DNA of 64,000 bases, from contig NZ_CP022162.1 in the NCBI RefSeq assembly GCF_003293595.1, positions 466,346-530,345 on the forward strand, read 5' to 3'. Origin of the DNA: Microbacterium sp. PM5. GTDB taxonomy: Bacteria > Actinomycetota > Actinomycetes > Actinomycetales > Microbacteriaceae. The first letter of the stretch is position 1. The number at the start of each line of letters is the position of its first letter. Shown piece by piece: positions 53,174 through 61,493 of the stretch. Position numbers and translations under genes: made by a program. The notes below the pieces were generated by a model. That model saw only the letters and a list, made by a program, of their open reading frames with translations, searched no databases and was not told the DNA's origin.

Positions 53174-55891
53174 ATGAGCGCCCACGCTGCTGCCGACGTC
53201 GAACTCACCGTTGCCGCCCCGCACGCCGCTGACGTCGCGGAGGTTCGCCGCCTCCTTCGCGTCGGAGAGGACGGCCTGACGGCGGACGACGCGCGAGCCC
53301 GACATGCTGTCATCGGGCCCAACCTTCTGCCTGAGCCGAAGCGCACGCCGGCGTGGCAGCGATTCCTGTCGCACTTCAACGACACCCTGATCTACATCCT
53401 CCTCGCCGCCGCGGCGATCAAGGCCGTCATGGGCGACTGGCTCGACTTCTGGGTGATCGTGTCCGTCGCCGTCATCAACGCCGTCATCGGCTACGTCCAG
53501 GAAGGGCGGGCGGAGAAGGCCCTCGCCGGCATCCGTGGCATGCTCTCCGCGGATGCGACCGTGCGCCGGGAGGGACGTTGGACGACCGTCGCGGCCTCCG
53601 AACTGGTTCCCGGCGACGTGGTGCGACTGATGCCCGGCGACAAGGTGCCCGCCGATGCACGCATCGTCGAGGCCACCCAGCTGCGTGTCGACGAAGCCGC
53701 CCTGACCGGTGAGTCGATGCCCTCCACGAAAGAACCGGCGGCCGTCGCGGCGGAAGCGGGGGTGGGGGACCGGTCCTCGATGGTGTTCTCCGGCACGATC
53801 GTCACTGCGGGGCAGGGGGTGTGCATCGTCACCGGCACCGGGGCGCGGACGGAGATCGGCAAGATCCAGGCGCTCGTGGGCGAGGCCGGCGCGCTCGAAA
53901 CTCCGCTGACCGCTCAGCTGGCCGCGTTCGGCAAGACGCTGACACTCGTCATCCTCGGCATGGCGCTGGTGATGATGGTGATCGGCCGATACCTGCACGA
54001 GATGCCGTTGCCCGACCTCGTCTCGGCGACGATCGGCTTCGCGGTGGCGGCGATTCCGGAGGGGCTTCCCGCCCTGGTCACGATCACGCTGGCGATCGGG
54101 GTGCAGCAGATGGCGCGGCGCCACGCGATCACGCGCAAGCTGCCCGCCGTGGAGGCGCTGGGCTCGGTCACCACCGTGTGCTCCGACAAGACGGGAACGC
54201 TGACGAAGAACGAGATGACGGTGCGCACCATGCTCACCCCTCTCTCCCGCTACGAGGTCTCCGGGCTCGGCTACGACCCGACGGGAACGATCACCCCTGC
54301 CGGCGGCGCAGACCTGGCGGCGTTGCTGGCCGTCGCCGACCTCTGCAACGATGCATCGCTGGAGCGGGTGGCGGACGGTGCGGATGCCGGTCGGGCGCAC
54401 CTTCTCGGCTGGTCGCTGGTGGGCGAGCCGACCGAGGGGGCGCTGAAGGTCGTCGCCATGAAGGGGGGTGTCGACAGCGCTGACGCACGCCGCGTCGCCG
54501 TCGTCCCCTTCGACTCCGCCAACAAGTTCATGGCGACGCTGCACGAGAGCGCGGACGGTTCGCGGGCGGTGCTCGTCAAAGGTGCGCCTGACCGTCTGCT
54601 CGAACGCGCGCTCACCCAGCGCGGCGCGGAGGGTGCCGAGCCCGTCGACCGCGTGTTCTGGGAGCGGGCCGTCGAGGAGCTGAGCGCCCAGGGGCTGCGG
54701 GTCCTCGCCGCGGCGCGCAAGGCCACGAGGGCCGAGACGCTGGATGCCGAGGACCTCGTCGATCTGGAGATGCTCGGTCTCTGGGGCATCGTCGATCCGC
54801 CTCGACCCGAGGCCATCGTCGCCATCGCGGACTGCCATGCCGCCGGCATCCGCGTGAAGATGATCACCGGAGACCACGCCGGCACGGCGATGGCGATCAG
54901 CAGGGAGATGGGGCTGATCCGCGACGCGGACGCTCCGGTGCTGACCGGTGCAGAACTCGAGGCGATGAGCCAGGAGCAGCTGAAGGGCGTGGTGCAGGAG
55001 GTCGACGTCTTCGCCCGCACCAGTCCGGAGCACAAGATCCGCATCGTGCGCGCACTGCAGGCGCACGGCGAGGTCGTCGCGATGACCGGCGATGGTGTGA
55101 ACGACGCGCCCGCGCTCACCCGGGCCGACGTCGGCATCGCCATGGGCATCAAGGGCACCGAGGCGACGAAGGAGGCGGCCGAGATCGTCCTGGCCGACGA
55201 CAACTTCGCGACGATCCGCAGCGCGATCGCCGAGGGACGGCGGATCTACGACAATCTCCGCAAGTCGGTCGTCTTCCTGCTGCCGACCAACGGTGCGCAG
55301 TCGCTCGTGATCCTGGTGGCGGTCGTCTTCGGCCTCACCCTGCCGCTCACACCCGTGCAGGTGCTGTGGGTCAACATGGTCACGGCCATCACCCTCTCGC
55401 TTGCGCTGGCCTACGAGCCCGCCGAACGGGGCATCATGAACCGACCACCGCGGCCGACCGGCGGATCCATCGTCTCGATGCGTGAGCTCGGCTTCATCCT
55501 GGCGGTCTCGGTGCTCATCGGCGGTGCCACCCTCGCGGTCTTCGGCCTTGCGCTCGCCCGCGGCGCCGACATCGGCGTTGCCCGCACGGAGGCGGTTTCC
55601 ACGCTCGCCTTCGCCCAGCTCGCCTTCCTGCTGAACTGTCGATTCCTGGGACGCTCGAGCCTCACGATCGACGTCTTGCGCGGCAACCCGGTCATCTGGT
55701 GGTCCGCGATGGCGCTCGTGGCTCTGCAGCTGCTGTACACCTACGTGCCGTTCCTGAACGAGCTGTTCGGTTCGGAGCCCCTCGACGGCCTCGGCTGGAT
55801 CATCCCGATCGCCGCAGCCGTCGCCGTGTTCCTCGCGGTAGAGGTGTTCAAGGCGCTGCGCCGCCGCCCGATTCTCAATGCGAATGCATAG
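53174..55891 (+). CDS. Cation-translocating P-type ATPase (P2, Ca2+/Na+-type)
   Basis: A 905-residue P-type ATPase with cation_ATPase_N, actuator, P, N and C-terminal transmembrane domains. Motifs: TGES in the actuator domain, PEGLP in helix M4, the phosphorylation site DKTGT (Asp338), KGAPD in the N domain, and TGDGVNDAPAL in the P domain. There is no heavy-metal CPx motif, so it is not a copper or zinc pump; PEGLP fits P2-type calcium or related cation pumps. Ten membrane segments are expected. The ATG at 53174 follows TAGGAT by six bases. The transported ion is uncertain. Confidence 0.94.
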   Translation: MSAHAAADVELTVAAPHAADVAEVRRLLRVGEDGLTADDARARHAVIGPNLLPEPKRTPAWQRFLSHFNDTLIYILLAAAAIKAVMGDWLDFWVIVSVAVINAVIGYVQEGRAEKALAGIRGMLSADATVRREGRWTTVAASELVPGDVVRLMPGDKVPADARIVEATQLRVDEAALTGESMPSTKEPAAVAAEAGVGDRSSMVFSGTIVTAGQGVCIVTGTGARTEIGKIQALVGEAGALETPLTAQLAAFGKTLTLVILGMALVMMVIGRYLHEMPLPDLVSATIGFAVAAIPEGLPALVTITLAIGVQQMARRHAITRKLPAVEALGSVTTVCSDKTGTLTKNEMTVRTMLTPLSRYEVSGLGYDPTGTITPAGGADLAALLAVADLCNDASLERVADGADAGRAHLLGWSLVGEPTEGALKVVAMKGGVDSADARRVAVVPFDSANKFMATLHESADGSRAVLVKGAPDRLLERALTQRGAEGAEPVDRVFWERAVEELSAQGLRVLAAARKATRAETLDAEDLVDLEMLGLWGIVDPPRPEAIVAIADCHAAGIRVKMITGDHAGTAMAISREMGLIRDADAPVLTGAELEAMSQEQLKGVVQEVDVFARTSPEHKIRIVRALQAHGEVVAMTGDGVNDAPALTRADVGIAMGIKGTEATKEAAEIVLADDNFATIRSAIAEGRRIYDNLRKSVVFLLPTNGAQSLVILVAVVFGLTLPLTPVQVLWVNMVTAITLSLALAYEPAERGIMNRPPRPTGGSIVSMRELGFILAVSVLIGGATLAVFGLALARGADIGVARTEAVSTLAFAQLAFLLNCRFLGRSSLTIDVLRGNPVIWWSAMALVALQLLYTYVPFLNELFGSEPLDGLGWIIPIAAAVAVFLAVEVFKALRRRPILNANA

Positions 55892-55923
55892 GAAAACGCA
55901 GGGGTCTCGTCCGAGCGCGCCGC

Positions 55924-55961
55924 TAGCGTGGAAAGCGCCACCGCGATGCGCCCCCCGCATC
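55924..55961 (+). promoter_or_regulatory. Promoter and leader hairpin of the flavin redox operon
   Basis: TAGCGT at 55924-55929 is a probable -10. The leader of about 60 bases contains a 6-base-pair hairpin (GATGCG at 55945-55950, CGCATC at 55956-55961) and ends with a strong AGAAGGAGG before the ATG at 55996. Unlike most promoters here, this one is not leaderless. Confidence 0.5.
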
Positions 55962-55995
55962 TGAAGCGGCAGGGCACGACAGAAGGAGGACCATC

Positions 55996-56496
55996 ATGAT
56001 CCGCACCACCGCCGTACCCCGTTCCGTCCGCACCGGCGCTGCTGCCGCCTCGGTGTTCGGAATGATCGCCCTCGCGGGCTGCTCGGCCACCACGACGAGC
56101 ACCGCGTCGCCGTCGACCGCCCCCGCCGACGAGTCCACCCCCTCGACGGCGTCCTCGGCTCCTGCCACCGGCAGCACCGGGGCCGCCGCCTCCGGCAGCG
56201 TGTACAAGGACGGCACCTACTCGGCCGACGGTTCGTACGCGACCCCCGAGTCGGTCGAGACCATCTCGGTGACGGTCACGCTCGCCGACGACGTCATCAC
56301 CGACGTGCAGGTCAGCGGAAATCCGACCAAGAGCGAGTCGAAGCAGTATCAGAGCCAGTTCATCGGCGGAATCAGCTCCGAGGTCGTCGGCAAGAAGATC
56401 GAGGACATCTCGGTGTCGCGCGTCGCCGGTTCGTCGCTGACCAGCGGTGGATTCAACAAGGCGATCGAAGAGATCAAGACCGAAGCGAAGGCGTGA
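55996..56496 (+). CDS. FMN-binding domain lipoprotein (flavinylation substrate)
   Basis: A 166-residue surface lipoprotein: a signal with lipobox ALAGC (Cys29), a Ser/Thr/Pro/Ala-rich linker (about 30-68), and a C-terminal FMN-binding domain (about 70-166). The usual flavinylation motif SGAT appears as AGSS within RVAGSSLTSGG, so Ser147 takes the place of the Thr that carries FMN; Ser is tolerated in some substrates. The downstream apbE gene encodes the transferase that would attach FMN. The gene ends overlapping apbE (GTGA). It should shuttle electrons outside the membrane. Confidence 0.9.
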   Translation: MIRTTAVPRSVRTGAAAASVFGMIALAGCSATTTSTASPSTAPADESTPSTASSAPATGSTGAAASGSVYKDGTYSADGSYATPESVETISVTVTLADDVITDVQVSGNPTKSESKQYQSQFIGGISSEVVGKKIEDISVSRVAGSSLTSGGFNKAIEEIKTEAKA

Positions 56497-57395
56497 CCGC
56501 GCCCGACGCGCCCGACTCGTCCACGCCCCCCGCTTTCCGCTGGGAGTTCGAGGCGATCGGCACGCGCTGGCGCATCGACACGGCCGTGGAGTTGTCCGCC
56601 ACGGTGCGCTCCGAGGTCGGTGTTCTGATCGACGCGTTCGACCGCGCGTGGTCGCGATTTCGGCCCGATGCCGAGATCGCCGCGCTCGCGACGGCGGCAG
56701 GATCCATCCCGGCGCCCGTCGACGCGGCGCCGATGCTGGATCTGTTCCTCGCGCTGAGCGAGGCCACGGCCGAAGCCGTCAACCCGCTCATCGGCGACGC
56801 GCTCGCGCGCCGTGGCTACGACGCCCAGTACGGGCTCGTGGACCACGGCGCGCAAGCCGCTCCGGCGGGATGGTCGCAGCTGCTGACATGGGGCGGCGAT
56901 CGGCTCACCCTGCGCACGCCGGCGACGATCGATGTCGGAGCGCTCGGCAAAGGGCGCCTCGTCGACCGCGTGCTGCGTCGCGTCGCGGCGCACGTGGAGG
57001 GTGCGGTGACGGTCGACGCCGGCGGCGACATCGCTCTGCGCGGCAGCGAGACGATCGCACTCGAGCACCCCTTCGACCCGACGCGCGCGATCGGGGTGTG
57101 GCGGGTGACGGATGCCGCGCTCTGCGCGTCCGCGATCCAGCGCCGCGCCTGGCCGGCCGCGGACGGCGGGGGACTGCATCACGTGCTGGACGCGCGCACC
57201 GGAGAGCCGGTGCGCACGATCGCCGCGACGTGGGTGGTCGCTGCCGACGCCATGACCGCCGATGCCGCCGCCACCGCGCTCTTCTTCGACGGCGGACCCG
57301 CGTTCGCCGACGCCCACGCCGCGGCGTGGGTGCGTATGACCACCGACGGCCGCGTGGAGTGGTCGCCCGACAGTAAGGCAGAGTTGTTCCTGTGA
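56493..57395 (+). CDS. apbE: FAD:protein FMN transferase (ApbE)
   Basis: A 300-residue flavin transferase that covalently links FMN from FAD to a Thr or Ser of target proteins. The ApbE signature is present: IDVGALGKGRLVDRVL (Lys and Asp region), VTVDAGGDIALRG (metal/flavin site), HHVLDARTGEP and MTADAAATALF. No signal peptide is obvious, so it may work in the cytoplasm or be exported by another route. The GTG at 56493 overlaps the FMN-lipoprotein gene by four bases, and its stop overlaps the next gene. The clear targets are its two operon partners. Confidence 0.94.
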   Translation: MTAPDAPDSSTPPAFRWEFEAIGTRWRIDTAVELSATVRSEVGVLIDAFDRAWSRFRPDAEIAALATAAGSIPAPVDAAPMLDLFLALSEATAEAVNPLIGDALARRGYDAQYGLVDHGAQAAPAGWSQLLTWGGDRLTLRTPATIDVGALGKGRLVDRVLRRVAAHVEGAVTVDAGGDIALRGSETIALEHPFDPTRAIGVWRVTDAALCASAIQRRAWPAADGGGLHHVLDARTGEPVRTIAATWVVAADAMTADAAATALFFDGGPAFADAHAAAWVRMTTDGRVEWSPDSKAELFL

Positions 57396-58945
57396 TGAGC
57401 TCACTCACCGCGGCATGGAGTCGCACCCTGGCGGTGCTCGGTCGCGTATCGATGTACCGCCTGGTCGTTCTCGCGCTCGCCGTCCTGGCCGCGATCGCTC
57501 TCGTGCTGTCCTTCGCGGGAGCGGTCGGGCCCTCGCCGTGGGTGCTGCTGGTTACCCTCCTCGTGCTCGCGTTGGTCTGTGCCGCGACCGATGCGATCGC
57601 GCACCGCGTGCTCGGCAAGGACTGGCGGTGGGAGTCGTCGCTCGTCACCGTGCTGATCCTGCTGTTCGTCCTGCGCCCTACGGTGGAGCCGGCGGCGCTC
57701 GTGGGCATCGCCGTCGCGGGACTCGTAGCCTCGGCATCCAAGTACCTGCTGGTCTGGCAGGGACGCCACATCTTCAATCCCGCTGCGGTCGGCGCGACCG
57801 TGCTCACGGTGTTGAGCGTGTGGCTGCCGGACCTGGGCTCGTCCGCATGGTGGGTGGGTTCCCCCTTCCTCGCCGGACCCGTCATCCTGCTCGGCCTCGT
57901 CGTGCTCGTTCGCACCGAGAAGGTGCGCATCATCGCGCTCTTCCTCGTCGTCGCGGTGGCGGTCGCCTTCGTGCGCACCACGCTGCAGTACCAGCAGGCG
58001 GGGCTCGCACTCGATGCGGGGACGGTGTTCTGGAACATCCTCTGGTCGTCGCCGTTCCTGTTCCTCGGCGCTTTCATGCTCTCCGAGCCGCTGACGCTGC
58101 CCCCGCGCCGGTGGCAGCAGTTCGTGGTCGCGGCGGTGGTCGGCGTCCTCGCCGGCTGGCCCATCGACGTCGGCGACGTCAGTCTCGGTCAGGAGCGCGC
58201 GCTGCTGGTCGGCAACCTCATCGCCTTCGTCTTCGCCCTGCGTACGGCGGTGCGCCTCACCTTCCAGGAACGTGTCGCCCTCACGCCCACCGTGCGCGAG
58301 CTGTCGTTCCGGGCGGAACGGCGCTTCCGTTTCGTCGCGGGGCAGTATCTCGAGCTCGAGGTGCCGCACCCCCGCCCCGATGCGCGCGGCACGCGCCGGG
58401 AGTTCAGCATCGTCTCGGCCCCGGAGGAGCTTCCGGAGGTGCGCATCGCGCTGCGCGAAGGATCGCAGTCCAGCTACAAGAAGGCGCTCGCGCTCGTCGA
58501 GCCCGGCCAGCAGCTCGCGGTGACCGGCGTGTGGGGCGACTTCGTCCTGCCGGCGCGCGCGTCGGCGCCGGTGCTCATGGTCGCCGCCGGCATCGGCGTC
58601 ACGCCCTTCGTCTCGCAGCTGCGCCACCTGCGCCTGTCGGGGGAGCAGCGTGACGTGGTGTTCGTCTACGTCGCCGCGGATGCCGAAGAGCTCGCGTTTC
58701 GCGACGAGCTCGAACACGCCCGCATTCCGGTGATCGTCTTCACTCGCACCGAGCCCGACACGCTTCCCGGGCACTGGACGTGGGCGCAGGGCGTCCGTCT
58801 GGATGCCGCGGGACTGCTGCAGATGGTGCCCGATCTCGCGTCGCGGCATGCCTACGTGTCGGGTCCGCCGCGTCTCATCGCGGATCTCGCCCCCGCCCTC
58901 GAGAAGGCTCGGACACTCACGACGGACGCCTTCTCGGGTTACTGA
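57395..58945 (+). CDS. RnfD/NqrB-like membrane domain fused to FAD/NAD(P) reductase
   Basis: A 516-residue fusion. Residues 1-290 form eight to nine membrane helices with HIFNPAAVGATVLT (about 125-138), which matches the conserved RnfD/NqrB motif region where FMN is attached; VGAT is the possible site. Residues 291-516 are a ferredoxin-NADP reductase domain: REFSIVSAP (FAD), GIGVTPF (399-405, nucleotide) and YVSGPP. It should pass electrons from cytoplasmic NAD(P)H across the membrane to the FMN-lipoprotein. The ATG at 57395 overlaps the apbE stop; a GTG at 57392 is also possible. A 7-base-pair hairpin follows the stop. Confidence 0.9.
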   Translation: MSSLTAAWSRTLAVLGRVSMYRLVVLALAVLAAIALVLSFAGAVGPSPWVLLVTLLVLALVCAATDAIAHRVLGKDWRWESSLVTVLILLFVLRPTVEPAALVGIAVAGLVASASKYLLVWQGRHIFNPAAVGATVLTVLSVWLPDLGSSAWWVGSPFLAGPVILLGLVVLVRTEKVRIIALFLVVAVAVAFVRTTLQYQQAGLALDAGTVFWNILWSSPFLFLGAFMLSEPLTLPPRRWQQFVVAAVVGVLAGWPIDVGDVSLGQERALLVGNLIAFVFALRTAVRLTFQERVALTPTVRELSFRAERRFRFVAGQYLELEVPHPRPDARGTRREFSIVSAPEELPEVRIALREGSQSSYKKALALVEPGQQLAVTGVWGDFVLPARASAPVLMVAAGIGVTPFVSQLRHLRLSGEQRDVVFVYVAADAEELAFRDELEHARIPVIVFTRTEPDTLPGHWTWAQGVRLDAAGLLQMVPDLASRHAYVSGPPRLIADLAPALEKARTLTTDAFSGY

Positions 58946-58951
58946 TCGGCA

Positions 58952-58968
58952 CCGCACCCGTGGTGCGG
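58952..58968. terminator. Hairpin after the flavin redox operon
   Basis: CCGCACC and its complement form a 7-base-pair stem with a 3-base loop just after the stop at 58945. It lies in the 80-base gap to the convergent histidine kinase gene. It has no T-run. Confidence 0.5.
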
Positions 58969-59025
58969 GGGCCGCGTGCGCCCGGTCGTCGGGGCGGTCT
59001 CGGCCTCGGTCGCGCGCAGCCCGGG

Positions 59026-60570
59026 TCAGGCCGGCGCGTCGGCCGCGTGCGGGGCCGCCGGGCGCGCCGGCAGTCGTACCTCGAACTCGGTGTGTCCCGG
59101 TTCGCTGTTGACGGAGATCGTGCCGTGGTGCGCGGTGACGATCGCCTTCGCGATCGACAGCCCCAGGCCGGTACCTCCGGTCTGGCGTGCGCGGGAGGTG
59201 TCGCCGCGCGCAAACCTCTCGAACAGCTCGCCGGCGACCACTGGATCAATGCCGGGACCGTTGTCGGTGACGCGCACGACGGCGTCGCCCTCCTCGACGG
59301 CGACGCTCGCGGTGACCGTCGTTCCTGCCGGCGTGTGCACGCGGGCGTTGGTGAGCAGGTTCGCCACGACCTGATGCAGACGCATCGTATCTCCGGCGAC
59401 GACGACCGGTTCTTCGGCGGCATCCAGCTGCCATTCGTGTCCTGAGCCGGCGACCTGTGCGTCGGCGACACTGTCGACGACCACTCGCGTGAGGTCGACG
59501 GCGCCGTACACGAGTTCCTTGCCCTCGTCGAGTCGAGCCAGCAGCAGCAGGTCTTCGACGAGCGCCGTCATCCGCAGGGAGGCGGACTGGATGCGCTCCA
59601 GGCTCTGCTCCGACTGCTCGGCGCTGATCGCGACCTGGGCCGGTGTGGCCGCGTCGCCGGCGGCGTTCACGGTTCGCAGCGACCGCAGGGAAAGCTCGGA
59701 GTAGCCGCGGATCGCCGCCAGGGGAGTGCGCAGCTCGTGGCTGGCGTCGGCCACGAACGAGCGCATGCGCTCCTCGTTGCGTTGCCGGGCGGCCAGTGAC
59801 ACGTCGATGTGGTCGAGCAGAGTGTTCAGTGCCGCACCGACACGCCCGATCTCATCGCTCGCATCGGCTTCGGATGCCGGGACGCGCTCGGAGATGGTGA
59901 CGTCGCCCGAGTCCAGCGGCTGCGCAGCGACGCGTGTCGCCGTGGCGGCGACGGCCCGAAGCGGCCGAAGGGAGTAGCGGATCACCACGGCGATGACGGC
60001 CGCCAGCAGCAGCAGCCCTCCGGTGGTGACGAGGGCGACGGTCGTCAGGATCTGCGCAATGGTCGTGTTCACGGTCGACACCGGCAGCCCGACCGCGATC
60101 GCGTAGGGACCGGCGCCGGTGGTGAACAGCCGGTAGGTGCCGATGTCGTCCACCGTCCCCGTCGCGGAGGGACCGGAGCCGAATGCGTTGGCGATCTCGA
60201 GCACCTGTGCGTCCGTCAGCGACTTCACGCTGTTGCCGTCGAGGTACGCCCCGTCGAAGCCGCTCGCCGACCTCACGATCAGCAGCACTCCGGGAGTTCG
60301 CACGCGCGCATCCTGCAGCACGGTGTACGCGGACTGCACGGTGCCGAAGTCCACCTTCTGCGAGAGCAGTTGCGCGCTGACACTGGCTGCCGCATCGCGT
60401 ACCTGTGTGTCGAGCTGGCCGGACAGGATGTTGCCGAGCAGCGCGCTGGTGGCGACGCCGATCATCGCCAGAATCAGCGTGACCATGCCGACGACGGCCG
60501 CGATCAGACGCGTCTGCAGGCTCCATTGCGGTCGCCGTCGGACCTTCTTCGGCGCAGGCGCTGCGCTCAC
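59026..60570 (-). CDS. Sensor histidine kinase
   Basis: A 514-residue membrane sensor kinase. A first membrane helix lies at about 21-43 (LIAAVVGMVTLILAMIG), then an extracellular domain of about 130 residues, a second helix near 170-195, HAMP, HisKA and HATPase domains. The phospho-acceptor His278 is in DASHELRTP. The ATP-binding N, G1 and G2 boxes are LLTNARVH, DNGPGIDP and GGTGLGLSIA. The GTG at 60570 overlaps the response-regulator stop (GTGA). It resembles the TrcS/CseC-type kinases of actinobacteria. The signal is unknown. Confidence 0.95.
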   Translation of the reverse strand: MSAAPAPKKVRRRPQWSLQTRLIAAVVGMVTLILAMIGVATSALLGNILSGQLDTQVRDAAASVSAQLLSQKVDFGTVQSAYTVLQDARVRTPGVLLIVRSASGFDGAYLDGNSVKSLTDAQVLEIANAFGSGPSATGTVDDIGTYRLFTTGAGPYAIAVGLPVSTVNTTIAQILTTVALVTTGGLLLLAAVIAVVIRYSLRPLRAVAATATRVAAQPLDSGDVTISERVPASEADASDEIGRVGAALNTLLDHIDVSLAARQRNEERMRSFVADASHELRTPLAAIRGYSELSLRSLRTVNAAGDAATPAQVAISAEQSEQSLERIQSASLRMTALVEDLLLLARLDEGKELVYGAVDLTRVVVDSVADAQVAGSGHEWQLDAAEEPVVVAGDTMRLHQVVANLLTNARVHTPAGTTVTASVAVEEGDAVVRVTDNGPGIDPVVAGELFERFARGDTSRARQTGGTGLGLSIAKAIVTAHHGTISVNSEPGHTEFEVRLPARPAAPHAADAPA

Positions 60571-61301
60571 TGCGGAGCTTTGATCATGTAGCCCACGCCG
60601 CGCACCGTGTGGATGAGCGGGTCACGGCCCGCGTCGATCTTCTTCCGCAGGTAGGAGATGTACAGCTCGACCACCGAGGAACGCCCGCCGAAGTCGTAGT
60701 TCCAGACGCGGTCCAGGATCTGGGCCTTCGACACGACGCGACGCTGGTTGCGCATGAGGAAGCGCAGCAGCTCGAACTCCGTCGCCGTCAGCTCGATCTC
60801 GGTGTCGCCGCGCATGACCTCATGGGAGTCCTCGTTCAGCGTCAGCTCACCGACGCGCAGGACGGGGTCGGCGCCGCCCGCTGTCGCGGTGCCGGCGCGG
60901 CGCATCAGACCGCGCAGACGCGCGACGACCTCTTCCAGGCTGAACGGTTTGGTGACGTAGTCGTCGCCGCCGGCGGTGAGGCCCGCGACGCGGTCGGCGA
61001 CGGCATCCTTCGCCGTGAGGAAGAGCACCGGCACATCATTGCCGGCGTGACGCAGTCGCTGCAGCACCGACATGCCGTCCAGGTCGGGCATCATGATGTC
61101 GAGCACCATGGCGTCGGGATCGAACTCGCGCGCCTGCGCGAGCGCGTCGAACCCCGACCCCGCCGTGCGGACCTCCCAGCCCTCCATGCGCAGCGCCATC
61201 GAGAGCAGGTCCGTGAGCATCTGCTCGTCGTCGACGACGAGGACGCGAAGGGCCGACCCGTCTGGGCGGTGCAGGACAGGGGAGGCGGCGAGAGCGGTCA
61301 T
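60567..61301 (-). CDS. OmpR/PhoB family response regulator
   Basis: A 244-residue two-component regulator. The receiver domain has the acidic pair VVDDE, phospho-Asp68 (VLDIMMPDLDG), and the Lys of VTKPFS. The winged-helix DNA-binding domain (about 145-240) contains LTATEFELLRFLM and VRGVGYMIK. It partners the kinase encoded downstream with a 4-base overlap. The ATG at 61301 follows GGAG. It diverges from the ABC transporter operon, which is a plausible target, as is the flavin redox operon on the other side. Confidence 0.96.
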   Translation of the reverse strand: MTALAASPVLHRPDGSALRVLVVDDEQMLTDLLSMALRMEGWEVRTAGSGFDALAQAREFDPDAMVLDIMMPDLDGMSVLQRLRHAGNDVPVLFLTAKDAVADRVAGLTAGGDDYVTKPFSLEEVVARLRGLMRRAGTATAGGADPVLRVGELTLNEDSHEVMRGDTEIELTATEFELLRFLMRNQRRVVSKAQILDRVWNYDFGGRSSVVELYISYLRKKIDAGRDPLIHTVRGVGYMIKAPQ

Positions 61302-61493
61302 GGCTCCATTGTGCTGCCGGTGCTGTGAAGAACCTATGCGCCGCGCTATGAGCCCGCTGTGGATTGCAGCAGGCTCTGCCGAGTGGCTCATAGCCACTTC
61401 CTCAGTCGCCCTTCGATCGCGCATCGAAACCGCTCGTACGTTCGTCGCGTCGGCGCACCGAGCACCCGGGCTCGCTCGCCAGAAGGAGACGCG

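Noticed and set aside
53174..55891. Copper or zinc P1B-type ATPase
   Set aside because: No CPx motif or N-terminal metal-binding domain is present; the helix motif is PEGLP.
52544..55960. A 1138-codon minus-strand frame opposite prs and the P-type ATPase gene
   Set aside because: It mirrors conserved genes and shows only low-complexity Arg/His/Gly composition.
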